Counted from the stretch's first letter, positions 17,260-27,298 are shown. The stretch: 64,000 nucleotides of DNA from Pigmentiphaga humi (GCF_900606115.1 NZ_UWPJ01000015.1:1-64000), one strand, 5' to 3'. Notes: generated by a model from the sequence alone, not told the origin. Program-made: numbers and translations.

Positions 17260-19971
17260 ATGTCCGCTCTTCCCCAGGTCGGGGCCGCTAACGCCGCCAA
17301 CGACGAAGATACCCTGGAAACCCAAGAATGGCTCGACGCGCTGGAGGCGGTCCTCGATCGCGAAGGCCCGGAACGCGCCCACTACCTGCTTGAACGCCTG
17401 ATCGACCTGGCCCGCCGTTCGGGTGCCTACATTCCGTTCTCGCCCAACACCGCCTACGTCAACACCATTCCGACGCACATGGAGCCGGCGCATCCGGGCA
17501 AGCTCGACCTGGAAAACCGCATCCGCTCCTACATCCGCTGGAACGCCATGGCCATGGTGGTCAAGGCCAACCGCCTGCACCCGCCCGACGGCGGCGACCT
17601 GGGCGGCCACATCGCCTCGTTCGCCTCGCTGGCGACCATGATCGAGACCGGCCAGAACCATTTCTGGCACGGCGAAACCGAAAGCCGCGGCGGCGACCTG
17701 GTCTATTTCCAGGGCCACTCTTCGCCGGGCGTGTACGCCCGCGCCTTCCTGGAAGGCCGCCTGTCGGAAGACCAGCTCAACCATTTCCGCCAGGAAGTCG
17801 ACGGCAAGGGCCTGTCGTCCTATCCGCATCCGAAGCTGATGCCCGACTTCTGGCAATTCCCGACCGTCTCGATGGGCCTGGGCCCCTTGATGGCCATCTA
17901 CCAGGCGCGCTTCCTGAAGTACCTGCACGCCCGCGGCATCGCCGACACCAGCAACCGCAAGGTCTGGGTGTTCTGCGGCGACGGCGAGATGGACGAGCCC
18001 GAGTCGCTGGGCGCCATCAGCCTGGCCTCGCGCGAGAAGCTCGACAACCTGGTGTTCGTGATCAACTGCAACCTGCAGCGCCTGGACGGCCCGGTGCGCG
18101 GCAACGGCAAGATCATCCAGGAACTGGAAGGCGAATTCCGCGGCAGCGGCTGGAACGTCGTCAAACTGATCTGGGGCGGCTACTGGGATCCGCTGCTGGC
18201 GCGCGACAAGGAAGGCATCCTGCGCCAGATCATGGAAGAGACCGTCGACGGCGAATACCAGGCCTACAAGGCCAACGACGGCGCGTTCGTGCGCGAGAAG
18301 TTCTTCGGCAAGCACCCCAAGCTGCTGGAACTGGTCAGCCGCATGAGCGACGAGGACATCTGGCGCCTGAACCGCGGCGGCCACGATCCCCACAAGGTCT
18401 ATGCCGCGTTCGACGCCGCGCAGAACAGCAAGGGCCGTCCGACCGTCATCCTGGCCAAGACCATCAAGGGCTACGGCATGGGCGCCGCCGGCGAGTCGCG
18501 CAACCCCGCGCACCAGCAGAAGAAGCTGGACGACGACATCATCCGCGCCTACCGCGACCGCTTCAGCATTCCCGTGCCGGACGACAAGCTGGCCGACCTG
18601 CCGTACTTCAAGCCGTCGGACGAATCGCCGGAAATGAAGTACCTGCACGAACGCCGCCAGGCGCTGGGCGGCTATCTGCCGCACCGCCGCGAGAAGGCCG
18701 ACGAGCACCTGCCGGTGCCTGAGCTGTCGGTATTCCAGGCCGTGCTCGACCCGACCGCCGAAGGCCGCGAGATTTCGACCACGCAAGCCTTCGTGCGCAT
18801 CCTGACGCAGCTGCTGCGCGACAAGACCCTGGGTTCGCGCGTCGTGCCCATCGTGCCCGACGAATCGCGCACCTTCGGCATGGAAGGCATGTTCCGCCAG
18901 ATCGGCATCTACGCCCCCGAAGGGCAGAAGTACGTGCCGGTCGACAAGGCGCAGGTCATGTACTACCGCGAAGCGGAAGACGGCCAGATCCTGGAAGAGG
19001 GCATCAACGAAGCGGGCGCGATGAGTTCGTGGATCGCCGCGGCGACCTCGTACTCGACCAACAACCGCATCATGGTGCCGTTCTACATCTATTACTCGAT
19101 GTTCGGCTTCCAGCGCATCGGCGACCTGGCCTGGGCCGCCGGCGACATGCAGGCGCGCGGCTTCATGCTGGGCGGCACCGCCGGCCGCACGACGCTCAAC
19201 GGCGAGGGCCTGCAGCACGAAGACGGCCACAGCCACCTGATGTCGGCCACCATCCCCAACTGCGTGTCGTACGATCCGACCTTCGCGCACGAGCTGGCGG
19301 TCATCGTCCAGAACGGCCTGAAGCGCATGGTGGAAGACCAGGAAAACGTCTTCTACTACATCACGGTGATGAACGAGAACTATGCCCAGCCGGGCCTGAA
19401 GGCCGGCGACGAAGAGGGCATCATCCGCGGCATGTACCAGCTGAAGAAGAGCGAGGCCAAGGCCGAGCACCGCGTCCAGCTGCTGGGCTCGGGCACCATC
19501 CTGCGCGAAGTCATCGCCGCCCAGGAACTGCTCGAGAAGGATTGGGGCGTGGCCGCCGACATCTGGAGCGTGACCAGCTTCACCGAGCTGCGCCGCAACG
19601 GCCTGGACGCCGAGCGCCACAACCTGCTGCATCCGGCGGACAAGACCCCGCAGGTCTCCTACGTCACCGAAGCGCTGTCCAAGACCGAGGGCCCGATCGT
19701 CGCCTCGACCGACTACATGAAGTCGTTCGCCGACCAGATCCGGCCGTTCATCCCCAAGGGCCGCGCCTACAACGTGCTGGGCACCGACGGTTTCGGCCGC
19801 TCCGATTTCCGCGCCAAGCTGCGCGAGCACTTCGAGGTGGATCGCCACTTCGTCACGCTGTCCGCCCTCAAGGCGCTGGCCGACGAAGGCAAGATCCCGC
19901 TCAAGAAAGTGGCCGAAGCCATCAAGAAGTACGGTATCAACCCCGAGAAAGCCAACCCCCAACGCGCCTGA
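17260..19971 (+). CDS. aceE: Pyruvate dehydrogenase E1 component (homodimeric)
   Basis: 903 residues, as expected for the homodimeric E1 of proteobacteria. It decarboxylates pyruvate with thiamine diphosphate and passes the acetyl group to the lipoyl domains of E2. The cofactor motif GDGEMDEPESLGAI runs from about residue 240 to NCNLQRLDGP. Further blocks are YIPFSPNTAYVNTI, the active-site region GYGMGAAGESRNPAHQQKK, and GRTTLNGEGLQHEDGHSH. It is the first gene of the aceE-aceF-lpdA operon; a 118-base gap with a short palindrome separates it from aceF. Confidence 0.98.
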   Translation: MSALPQVGAANAANDEDTLETQEWLDALEAVLDREGPERAHYLLERLIDLARRSGAYIPFSPNTAYVNTIPTHMEPAHPGKLDLENRIRSYIRWNAMAMVVKANRLHPPDGGDLGGHIASFASLATMIETGQNHFWHGETESRGGDLVYFQGHSSPGVYARAFLEGRLSEDQLNHFRQEVDGKGLSSYPHPKLMPDFWQFPTVSMGLGPLMAIYQARFLKYLHARGIADTSNRKVWVFCGDGEMDEPESLGAISLASREKLDNLVFVINCNLQRLDGPVRGNGKIIQELEGEFRGSGWNVVKLIWGGYWDPLLARDKEGILRQIMEETVDGEYQAYKANDGAFVREKFFGKHPKLLELVSRMSDEDIWRLNRGGHDPHKVYAAFDAAQNSKGRPTVILAKTIKGYGMGAAGESRNPAHQQKKLDDDIIRAYRDRFSIPVPDDKLADLPYFKPSDESPEMKYLHERRQALGGYLPHRREKADEHLPVPELSVFQAVLDPTAEGREISTTQAFVRILTQLLRDKTLGSRVVPIVPDESRTFGMEGMFRQIGIYAPEGQKYVPVDKAQVMYYREAEDGQILEEGINEAGAMSSWIAAATSYSTNNRIMVPFYIYYSMFGFQRIGDLAWAAGDMQARGFMLGGTAGRTTLNGEGLQHEDGHSHLMSATIPNCVSYDPTFAHELAVIVQNGLKRMVEDQENVFYYITVMNENYAQPGLKAGDEEGIIRGMYQLKKSEAKAEHRVQLLGSGTILREVIAAQELLEKDWGVAADIWSVTSFTELRRNGLDAERHNLLHPADKTPQVSYVTEALSKTEGPIVASTDYMKSFADQIRPFIPKGRAYNVLGTDGFGRSDFRAKLREHFEVDRHFVTLSALKALADEGKIPLKKVAEAIKKYGINPEKANPQRA

Positions 19972-19994
19972 TCGGCGGCCGGGAGGGTAGGATA

Positions 19995-20008
19995 GGGCCT
20001 GCAGGCCC
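19995..20008. repeat. Intercistronic palindrome aceE-aceF
   Basis: GGGCCTGCAGGCCC is a perfect 14-base palindrome shortly after the aceE stop, followed by further GC-rich sequence. It could form an mRNA stem that protects or trims the aceE part of the transcript. It is not followed by a T-run, so it is unlikely to terminate. Confidence 0.35.
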
Positions 20009-20089
20009 CGTCCCGCCCGCCCGGCTGGCGCGCGCCTGCCTGCGCAAGGGGGTGCGCCGGCCCGGGTCCGGCCTTCTGGAGACTACAGA

Positions 20090-21760
20090 ATGAGCAATGT
20101 GAGTGAGCTGAAAGTCCCCGACATCGGGGATTTCAGCGCCGTCGAAGTGATCGAGATCCTGGTCTCGGTGGGCGACGCCATCAAGGCCGAGCAAAGCCTG
20201 GTGACCGTCGAATCCGATAAATCGTCGATGGAAATCCCCGCTTCGGAAGGCGGGGTGGTCAAGGCGATCAAGGTCAAGGTCGGCGACAAGGTGAGCGAAG
20301 GCTCGGTGCTGGTCGAGATCGAAGGCGCCGCCGCCGAGGCCGAGGCGCCCAGGCAGGAAGCCGCGCCGTCCAAGGCCGAGGCGCCTGCTGCACCGGCCAA
20401 ACAGGAAGCGGCCCCCGCCGCCGCGCCCCAGGCCGCGCCGGCCCAGGGCGGCGGCGAGGAAACCATCGACGTGCCCGACATCGGCGACTTCAAAGACGTC
20501 GAAGTCATCGAAGTGCTGGTCAAGGTCGGCGACAAGGTCTCGGCCGAACAGAGCCTGATCACGGTCGAGTCCGACAAATCCTCCATGGAAATCCCCAGTT
20601 CGGCCGCCGGCGAAGTCGTCGAGCTGCTGGTCAAGGTGGGCGACAAGGTTTCCAAGGGCAGCCAGTTGGTCAAGGTCAAGACCGGCGCATCCGCCGCGGC
20701 TGCTCCGGCCAAGGCCGAGAGCGCGCCTGCCGCCAAGCCGGCCGAGGCCGCCCCCGCTGCTGCGGCGCCGGCCGCCGCGCCCGCCGCCACGCGCCAGCCC
20801 CCCGTGCAGGCCGAGGCCTCGTCGGTGCAGACGGGCGCCAAGAGCCATGCCTCGCCCTCGGTGCGCAAGTTCGCGCGCGAACTGGGCGTGGATCTTGCCA
20901 AAGTGACGGCCAGCGGCCCCAAGGGCCGCATCACCCCCGACGACGTGCGCAACTTCGTCAAGCAGGCGCTGGCCGGCGGCGCCAGCACGGCTGCCGCGGC
21001 GCCGGCTGCCGGCGCGTCGGGCGGCGGCCTGGACCTGCTGCCGTGGCCCAAGGTCGATTTCACCAAGTTCGGCGAGATCGAATCCAAGCCGCTGTCGCGC
21101 ATCAAGAAGATCTCCGGCGCGAACCTGCACCGCAACTGGGTGATGATCCCCCACGTCACCAACAACGAAGACGCCGACATCACCAGCCTGGAAGCCTTCC
21201 GCGTTCAGCTCAACAAGGAAAACGAGAAGTCCGGCATCAAGCTCACGATGCTCGCGTTCCTGATCAAGGCGGTCGTTTCGGCGCTGAAGAAATTCCCCGA
21301 GTTCAACGCCTCGCTCGACGGCGACAATCTGGTGCTGAAGAAGTACTTCCACATCGGCTTCGCCGCCGATACGCCCAACGGCCTGGTCGTCCCGGTGATC
21401 CGCGACGCCGACAAGAAGGGCGTGCTGGACATCGCCAAGGAATCGTCCGAACTGGCCAAGAAGGCGCGCGACGGCAAGCTCTCGCCCGCGGAAATGCAGG
21501 GCGGCTGCTTCTCGATCTCGTCGCTGGGCGGCATCGGCGGGACCACCTTCACGCCCATCATCAACGCGCCCGAAGTGGCCATCCTGGGCGTGAGCCGCTC
21601 GTTCATGAAGCCCGTGTGGGACGGCAAGCAGTTCGTGCCCCAGCTCACGTTGCCCATGTCGCTCTCGTATGACCACCGCGTCATCGACGGCGCCGCGGCG
21701 GCCCGCTTCAATGCCCACCTGGCCGCGGTCCTGGCGGACTTCCGCCGGATCATGCTGTAA
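20090..21760 (+). CDS. aceF: Pyruvate dehydrogenase E2, dihydrolipoyl acetyltransferase
   Basis: 556 residues. Two lipoyl domains carry the [10 protein letters not shown] motif, with lipoyl-Lys at residue 44 and near 162; they are joined by Ala/Pro/Glu-rich linkers. A peripheral-subunit-binding domain follows (SPSVRKFARELGVDLAKV). The C-terminal acetyltransferase core has the catalytic SYDHRVIDGAAAARF near residue 525. It forms the core of the complex and makes acetyl-CoA. ATG 20090 has a GGAG ribosome site. The gap to lpdA is 9 bases. Confidence 0.98.
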   Translation: MSNVSELKVPDIGDFSAVEVIEILVSVGDAIKAEQSLVTVESDKSSMEIPASEGGVVKAIKVKVGDKVSEGSVLVEIEGAAAEAEAPRQEAAPSKAEAPAAPAKQEAAPAAAPQAAPAQGGGEETIDVPDIGDFKDVEVIEVLVKVGDKVSAEQSLITVESDKSSMEIPSSAAGEVVELLVKVGDKVSKGSQLVKVKTGASAAAAPAKAESAPAAKPAEAAPAAAAPAAAPAATRQPPVQAEASSVQTGAKSHASPSVRKFARELGVDLAKVTASGPKGRITPDDVRNFVKQALAGGASTAAAAPAAGASGGGLDLLPWPKVDFTKFGEIESKPLSRIKKISGANLHRNWVMIPHVTNNEDADITSLEAFRVQLNKENEKSGIKLTMLAFLIKAVVSALKKFPEFNASLDGDNLVLKKYFHIGFAADTPNGLVVPVIRDADKKGVLDIAKESSELAKKARDGKLSPAEMQGGCFSISSLGGIGGTTFTPIINAPEVAILGVSRSFMKPVWDGKQFVPQLTLPMSLSYDHRVIDGAAAARFNAHLAAVLADFRRIML

Positions 21761-21769
21761 GGAGCGACG

Positions 21770-23572
21770 ATGGCGAAAGAACTGAAGGTACCCGACATCG
21801 GCGATTTCAAGGAGGTCGAGGTCATCGAGGTCCTGGTGGCCGTCGGCGACACGATCAAGGCCGAGCAAAGCCTGATCACAGTCGAATCCGACAAGTCCTC
21901 CATGGAGATCCCGGCTTCCGAAGGCGGGGTGGTCAAGGCCGTCAAGGTCAAGGTCGGCGACAAGGTGAGCGAAGGCTCGCCGCTGGTCGAGATCGAGGCC
22001 GCCGCGGGCGAGGCCGCGCCGCCGCCCCGTTCCACCGAGTCGACCAAACTCGAATCCGCGCCGTCCGCCATGCACGAACTGGGCGAGCCCACCTCCGACA
22101 AGCCGGACCCGGATCCCGTCCCGCTGCCCACGCCCAGCGCGGCCAGCTTCGGCGGCAAGGCCGACCAGAGCTTCGACGTCGTGGTGCTGGGCGCCGGCCC
22201 CGGCGGCTACTCCGCCGCCTTCCGCGCCGCCGACCTCGGTCTGAAGGTTGCCCTGGTCGAACGCTACTCGACCCTGGGCGGCGTCTGCCTGAATGTCGGC
22301 TGCATTCCCTCCAAGGCCCTGCTGCACACCGCGGCCGTGGTCGAAGAAGCCGCCAAGATGGCCGAGCACGGCATCAGCTTCGGCAAGCCCGACATCGACT
22401 TGGACAAGCTGCGCAAGTTCAAGGAAGGCGTCGTCGGCAAGCTCACCGGCGGCCTCGCCGGCATGGCCAAGGCCCGCAAGGTCGCCGTGGTGACCGGCAT
22501 CGGCGCCTTCGTCGGTCCCAACCATATCGAGGTGGAGACCAAGGACGGCAAGCAGGTGCTGCAATTCGCCAGCGCCATCATTGCCGCCGGCAGCCAGTCC
22601 GTGAAACTGCCGTTCGCCCCCGAAGACGAACGCATCGTCGACTCCACCGGCGCGCTGCTGCTCAAGAGCGTGCCCAAGAAAATGCTCATCATCGGCGGCG
22701 GCATCATCGGCCTCGAAATGGGCACGGTCTACTCGACCCTGGGCGCGCGGCTGGATGTGGTCGAAATGCTCGACGGCCTGATGCAGGGCGCCGACCGCGA
22801 CCTCGTCAAGGTCTGGCAGAAGATGAACGAGCACCGCTTCGACAACATCATGTTGAAAACGAAGACGGTCGGCATCGAAGCCAAGAAAGACGGCATCTGG
22901 GTCACCTTCGAAGGCGAAAAAGCCCCCAAGGAACCCCAGCGCTACGACCTCGTCCTGCAGGCCGTCGGCCGCAGCCCCAACGGCAAGAACATCGGCGCCG
23001 ACAAGGCCGGCGTGCAAGTGGGCGACCGCGGGTTCATTCCCGTGAATTCCCAGATGCGCACCAACGTGCCGCACATCTTCGCCATCGGCGACATCGTCGG
23101 CCAACCCATGCTCGCCCACAAGGCCGTGCATGAAGGCCATGTCGCCGCCGAAGTGGCCGCAGGCCAGAAGAGCCACTTCGACGCCACCGTCATCCCGTCC
23201 GTGGCCTACACGGATCCGGAAGTCGCGTGGGTGGGCCTGACCGAAGACGAAGCCAAGAAGCAGGGCCGCAAGATCACCAAGGGCATGTTCCCGTGGGCCG
23301 CTTCCGGCCGCGCCATCGCCAATGGGCGCGACGAAGGGTTTACCAAGCTGCTGTTCGATGAAGAGACGCACCGGATCGTGGGGGGCGGCATCGTGGGTAC
23401 GAATGCCGGCGACATGATCGGGGAAGTGGCGCTCGCGATCGAGATGGGGGCGGATATGGTGGATATCGGCAAGACGATCCATCCGCATCCGACCCTAGGC
23501 GAGTCGATCGGGATGGCGGCTGAGGTGGCGGAAGGGGTGTGTACGGATTTGCCGCCGGTTAGGAAGAAGTAG
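21770..23572 (+). CDS. lpdA: Dihydrolipoamide dehydrogenase (E3) with N-terminal lipoyl domain
   Basis: 600 residues, longer than a classical E3 of about 470. Residues 1-80 are a lipoyl domain (lipoyl-Lys 42 in [10 protein letters not shown]), then a Pro/Ser-rich linker, then the flavoprotein. The redox pair is in [13 protein letters not shown] near residue 171, FAD binding in [20 protein letters not shown], and NAD binding in [12 protein letters not shown]. It reoxidises the dihydrolipoyl groups of E2 using NAD+. The fused lipoyl domain is known in some beta-proteobacteria and Neisseria. Part of it is identical in DNA to the first aceF lipoyl domain. Confidence 0.97.
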   Translation: MAKELKVPDIGDFKEVEVIEVLVAVGDTIKAEQSLITVESDKSSMEIPASEGGVVKAVKVKVGDKVSEGSPLVEIEAAAGEAAPPPRSTESTKLESAPSAMHELGEPTSDKPDPDPVPLPTPSAASFGGKADQSFDVVVLGAGPGGYSAAFRAADLGLKVALVERYSTLGGVCLNVGCIPSKALLHTAAVVEEAAKMAEHGISFGKPDIDLDKLRKFKEGVVGKLTGGLAGMAKARKVAVVTGIGAFVGPNHIEVETKDGKQVLQFASAIIAAGSQSVKLPFAPEDERIVDSTGALLLKSVPKKMLIIGGGIIGLEMGTVYSTLGARLDVVEMLDGLMQGADRDLVKVWQKMNEHRFDNIMLKTKTVGIEAKKDGIWVTFEGEKAPKEPQRYDLVLQAVGRSPNGKNIGADKAGVQVGDRGFIPVNSQMRTNVPHIFAIGDIVGQPMLAHKAVHEGHVAAEVAAGQKSHFDATVIPSVAYTDPEVAWVGLTEDEAKKQGRKITKGMFPWAASGRAIANGRDEGFTKLLFDEETHRIVGGGIVGTNAGDMIGEVALAIEMGADMVDIGKTIHPHPTLGESIGMAAEVAEGVCTDLPPVRKK

Positions 23573-23596
23573 GGATCGTAGTAGTTAGTCGAAGAG

Positions 23597-23623
23597 AGGC
23601 CGCACTGTGTGCGGCCTTTTTTT
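23597..23623 (+). terminator. Rho-independent terminator of the aceE-aceF-lpdA operon
   Basis: Perfect 9-base arms AGGCCGCAC and GTGCGGCCT with a 3-base loop, followed directly by TTTTTT. It lies 25 bases after the lpdA stop and between the convergent genes. Confidence 0.92.
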
Positions 23624-23655
23624 CGCGTGCCTTCGCCCGGCTCAGCCGACAGCCA

Positions 23656-25095
23656 TCAAGACGCACCCCCACGCAATCCCTGACTGAACAACCGTGTCGC
23701 CAGCAACCCCTCCGGCGTGTGATGACTCGCAGGCCCCAGGTAAGGCAGCAGCATGCGCATGCGTTCCCGCTTGGAGTCCGCTTCATCCAGATCGGCGCAG
23801 AGGCGGCGCAGCGGTTCGTTGAAGTCGTTGTCGGCATCCTCGGGCGCCGGCAGGCCGGTATCCGCTTCTTCCATGCGCCGACGCGCCCGGTACGACAGGG
23901 CGCGCGAAGGGACTTGAAGTTGCGGGTCTTTCCACTCTCCGGCGATCCAGTCGTGGATGACGCGGATTTCGTAGTCGGTGAATACGCCGAACATTTCGGC
24001 ACGTTCGCCCGCCAGCAGGCGCCAGAACCGGCTTGCCGCGGGGTCCTGGTTGCGCCGTATCCAGCCGCCACGCTGCAGCTGATCCAGAAAAGCCGGTATT
24101 TGCCCGGGGTCGGCCAGCCATGCGTTGACGGATTTGCCGGCGAGCTTGCAATAGTCGGAGTGCATGTGCCGGCCGAAGACGCTTTTGCGTTTGAATATGG
24201 CGATGACCTCTTGTTCGAGGTCGAAGTCGCGGATGATGGACTCGCTGCCGTCGCCCAGTTCGTTGAGCATGTACCCGTTGCGTACGCGCTCGAAGAAGGC
24301 TGCTCGATGCCTGGCGGGGAGGGTGAGCTGCAATGCGTCGAGGGCCCGCCGCGCGTGGCCGGTGGCCATGTTGTCGATGGTGATGTGCAGGGTGAAGTAG
24401 TAGGGGTCGATGCCGAGTTCGTTCAACTCGTAGGCGGTAATGGGCAGGTGCAGCGGGAGCTGTTCATAGCCGAGGTTGAAACCGATGATTTCGGGAAGGT
24501 ATTTATCCGCGTTGCAGCCGAGGGCGAGTTGGATGGCGCCTTGCACGAAGCGGCTGTCGGCCATGCCGTCGCGGTGCCCGCACGCGTGGGCGTCGAGCAG
24601 GCGTCGGTACAACACCACGTGGTTCAGCTCGGGCGCGCCGTCGCCGAGTTCTTCGAGATAGGTTCGGATCAGCGGATGGAAGCGGGAGTCTTCCCATTGG
24701 GTCACCAGGCCGGCGAGCCAGGCGCCGTCCACCAGTTTGGTGGGCGCTATTTCATTGAGGAAGTACAGCGCGTGGGCTTCGCTGGAGAAATATTGGCGCG
24801 GCGCGCCTGATTGGCGCGCCGCGAGGTATTCGGCATAGCGTTGAGCCGTATGCGCGCTCTTCGCCTCCATCCAGGCGCCGCATGCCTGCGGCGTGGCCGG
24901 CATGTCGTTGGGCAGGGCCCGGACGGCCTCCAGGCTGGCATCGAGGAATTTGCCGGCACGCGCGCGAATGCCGGCATCGGGAGTCGCCGAGTAGAGGTTT
25001 TCGTAAAGCGAGCGCGCCGTGTCGTAGACGGCGGGTTGGGGCAATGAGGGCAGGCACGGCGACAAAGGGAATTCAACGGCGGTGTCTGAGAACAT
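23656..25095 (-). CDS. Iron-containing redox protein, heme-oxygenase-like di-iron fold
   Basis: 479 residues, resembling the Haem_oxygenas_2 / HDO superfamily, which includes non-heme di-iron oxidases and N-oxygenases such as UndA, BesC and SznF. Candidate metal ligands are Glu115 (LYFLNE), Glu156 and His159 (PELNH), Glu202 and Glu211 (PEIIGFNLGYE), and His237, Asp241 and His247 in LHITIDNMATGHA. The C-terminal 130 residues lie outside the core and are unexplained. It is soluble, with no signal peptide. ATG 25095 has an AAGGA site. It is divergent from a methyltransferase gene, which suggests a two-enzyme small-molecule pathway; the substrate is unknown. Confidence 0.75.
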   Translation of the reverse strand: MFSDTAVEFPLSPCLPSLPQPAVYDTARSLYENLYSATPDAGIRARAGKFLDASLEAVRALPNDMPATPQACGAWMEAKSAHTAQRYAEYLAARQSGAPRQYFSSEAHALYFLNEIAPTKLVDGAWLAGLVTQWEDSRFHPLIRTYLEELGDGAPELNHVVLYRRLLDAHACGHRDGMADSRFVQGAIQLALGCNADKYLPEIIGFNLGYEQLPLHLPITAYELNELGIDPYYFTLHITIDNMATGHARRALDALQLTLPARHRAAFFERVRNGYMLNELGDGSESIIRDFDLEQEVIAIFKRKSVFGRHMHSDYCKLAGKSVNAWLADPGQIPAFLDQLQRGGWIRRNQDPAASRFWRLLAGERAEMFGVFTDYEIRVIHDWIAGEWKDPQLQVPSRALSYRARRRMEEADTGLPAPEDADNDFNEPLRRLCADLDEADSKRERMRMLLPYLGPASHHTPEGLLATRLFSQGLRGGAS

Positions 25096-25292
25096 ATTTC
25101 CTTATCCTGTGCGAGGGCGATCCTGGCGACGCCATCCGGTCTTCCCGCAATTTCCGTTCCCGCCCCTGGCGGCGTTGGCATCCCCGGCAGTGGCCGAGAG
25201 CTGCCGTCACGAAGCTCACAGTTCGACACGCAAGCGCAGGCGTGAGCCCGATATATTTCCCGGCTCGCTTACACGCCTGCAGGCGCATCGAC

Positions 25293-26252
25293 ATGCAAAC
25301 CGGAGTTCCTGCCGAGGAGCCGCTGGTTCGGCTCATCCGTGCCGTGGCCGCCACCGGCTATACCTTCACGACGACCACGCCGGCCACCCACGCGCGCGTC
25401 TATCAGCGGACCGCCCATGCGCGGGCGCGAACGCTGCGCGATGTATTCGGCTGGAGCCGTCCTTTCGACCCGGGTGTTCTGCCGCCAGAGGTGTTCGATT
25501 TAATGAAAGCGGCCGACGTGCTGGAGCCGAGGGATGGGCTTTGGGCCAGCCGGATCCGGTTGTCCACGCTAGACGGGCAGCTCTACGCGCATTCGGCGTA
25601 TCCCACTGTGCAGGATGACTCGGTTTTCTTCGGGCCGGATACCTATCGATATGCCGATGCCGTCAAACAGCATCTGGCCGGACGGGGCGCGGGGCCGGCC
25701 CGCATGGTGGATGTCGGCTGCGGCGCGGGGCCGGGCGCCATCCTGGCGGGCCTGGCTGTTCCTGGCGCGGAAATCGTCGCGGTCGACATCAACGACCGCG
25801 CCCTGGCGTTGACCCGGGTCAACGCCGCGGTGGCGGGGGCGGCCAATGTGCAGGCTTGCCACAGCAATCTCCTGGACGGCGTGGATGGCGAATTCGACCT
25901 CGTCATGTCGAATCCGCCTTATCTCGTCGATCCCCACGCCCGCGCCTACCGGCATGGCGGCGGTCCGCTGGGGGCCGAGCTTTCCCTGGCGATTATCGAT
26001 GCGGGGCGCAGGAGGCTGAAACCCGGAGGCAGCCTGTTGCTGTACACCGGGGCGGCCATGGTCGACGGCACGGATCCCTTCCTGGCGGCCGTGTCCGACA
26101 TGCTCGCGGATGGCGGGCTTGCCTGGCGCTACCGGGAATTGGACCCGGATATTTTCGGTGAAGAGTTGTCGAACCCGGCGTATGCAGAGTGCGACCGGAT
26201 AGCGGCCGTGCTGTTGACCGCCACCCGGGTTTACGATGCCGAGGCGGGTTGA
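25293..26252 (+). CDS. Class I SAM-dependent methyltransferase (NPPY type)
   Basis: 319 residues. The SAM-binding glycine loop is VDVGCGAGPGAILAG near residue 145, followed by the acidic end of strand 2 (VAVDIND) and the catalytic MSNPPYLVDPHAR. NPPY is typical of N-methyltransferases acting on amide or exocyclic amino groups (HemK/PrmC, RsmC and DNA adenine types). The N-terminal 120 residues are a separate helical domain of unknown role. ATG 25293 leads into MQTGVPAEEPLVRLIR; open frame continues upstream but with poor coding character. It is divergent from the di-iron protein with a 197-base gap. Confidence 0.8.
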   Translation: MQTGVPAEEPLVRLIRAVAATGYTFTTTTPATHARVYQRTAHARARTLRDVFGWSRPFDPGVLPPEVFDLMKAADVLEPRDGLWASRIRLSTLDGQLYAHSAYPTVQDDSVFFGPDTYRYADAVKQHLAGRGAGPARMVDVGCGAGPGAILAGLAVPGAEIVAVDINDRALALTRVNAAVAGAANVQACHSNLLDGVDGEFDLVMSNPPYLVDPHARAYRHGGGPLGAELSLAIIDAGRRRLKPGGSLLLYTGAAMVDGTDPFLAAVSDMLADGGLAWRYRELDPDIFGEELSNPAYAECDRIAAVLLTATRVYDAEAG

Positions 26253-26291
26253 CCGGGGCTTGCAAGGGCCTTTACCCCGGAACGGTCCGGT

Positions 26292-27275
26292 TCAATCGAT
26301 CTTGAGATTGGCTTTCCGGATCACGTCGCCCCAGAGCTGGTAATCGTCCTTGATCATCTTCTCGAACGCGGCCGGCGGCCCACCGATCCTTTCTGCGCCC
26401 AGCCCCTCCAGCCGCTGCTTGAACTCCGGGGTTTCCATCACCTGGTTGATCGCCTGGTTGAGCTTGGCGACGACGCTGTCCGGCGTTCCCGTCCGCGCCA
26501 CGATGCCGAACCACGAATACAGCTCGAAGCCCTTGATGCCTTGCTCGTCCAGCGTCGGCACGTCGGGGAACTGCGGGGAGCGCTTCAGCGCGGTGACGCC
26601 CAGGGAGCGCAGCCGGCCGGATTTCAGCAGCGGCTGCACGGAGAACTCGATGTCGAAGTGCACGGGCACGTCGCCCGCGACCAGAGCGACGTTGGCCGGC
26701 GCCGAACCGCGGTAGGGGATGTGCTGCATCTCGACGCCGGTGACCTGCTTGAAGCGCTCGGCGCCCAGATGGGGCATGGTGCCGGCGCCGCCCGAGCCGT
26801 AGTTCATGCGGCCTTGTTCACGCTTGGCCATGGCGATCAGGTCCTGAATGCCTTTGCCGGGGAAGTCCGGCGCCACGGCCACCTGGTGCGGGCTGCGGAA
26901 GACGCCGACCACGGCGCGGAAATCGCGCACGGGCTCGAAGTTCATGGAGGGATAGAGCCATTTGCCGGTGGAAATCACGTTGCTGGCCATCAGCAGGGTG
27001 TGGCCGTCGGCGGGCTGGCCCAGCACGACTTCGCTGCCGATGATGGCGCCCGCGCCGGGCTTGTTCTCGACGACGACGGGTTGCCCCAATACCTTGCCCA
27101 GGCCCTCGGCGATGGAGCGGGCGGTGGTGTCGGAGGGGCCGCCGGCGGGGAAGGGCACGATCAGCCGGATGGGCTTGCTGGGATAGTCCTGCGCCAGCGC
27201 GGGGAATGCGCCGCCGGCCGTGATGGCCGCCAGCATGGCCGCGGCCAGTGTTTTGCGTCGAACGGTATTTTGCAT
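26292..27275 (-). CDS. Bug-family tripartite tricarboxylate transporter receptor
   Basis: 327 residues with a clear signal peptide (cleavage after PALA, near residue 29). The mature protein starts DYPSKPIRLIVPFPAGGPSD and has the family blocks VENKPGAGAIIG, GSGGAGTMPHLGAERF and IPYRGSAPANVALVAGDVP. Bug proteins bind carboxylates or related acids in the periplasm for TctAB-type importers. No tctA or tctB lies in the window. It is the last gene of the IclR/FAD operon, 23 bases after the preceding gene, so its ligand is probably the substrate of those oxidoreductases. ATG 27275 follows an AAGGAG site. Confidence 0.92.
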   Translation of the reverse strand: MQNTVRRKTLAAAMLAAITAGGAFPALAQDYPSKPIRLIVPFPAGGPSDTTARSIAEGLGKVLGQPVVVENKPGAGAIIGSEVVLGQPADGHTLLMASNVISTGKWLYPSMNFEPVRDFRAVVGVFRSPHQVAVAPDFPGKGIQDLIAMAKREQGRMNYGSGGAGTMPHLGAERFKQVTGVEMQHIPYRGSAPANVALVAGDVPVHFDIEFSVQPLLKSGRLRSLGVTALKRSPQFPDVPTLDEQGIKGFELYSWFGIVARTGTPDSVVAKLNQAINQVMETPEFKQRLEGLGAERIGGPPAAFEKMIKDDYQLWGDVIRKANLKID

Positions 27276-27298
27276 CTCTGTCTCCTTGTTCAATCGTT

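Noticed and set aside
17080-19962. 960-codon open frame on the minus strand opposite aceE
   Set aside because: It is the antisense shadow of aceE in GC-rich DNA, with His/Val/Gln-rich composition and no family resemblance.
19937-23488. 1183-codon open frame on the minus strand opposite aceF-lpdA
   Set aside because: It mirrors the E2 and E3 coding sequence; low-complexity Asp/Gly/Leu runs and no ribosome site support it.
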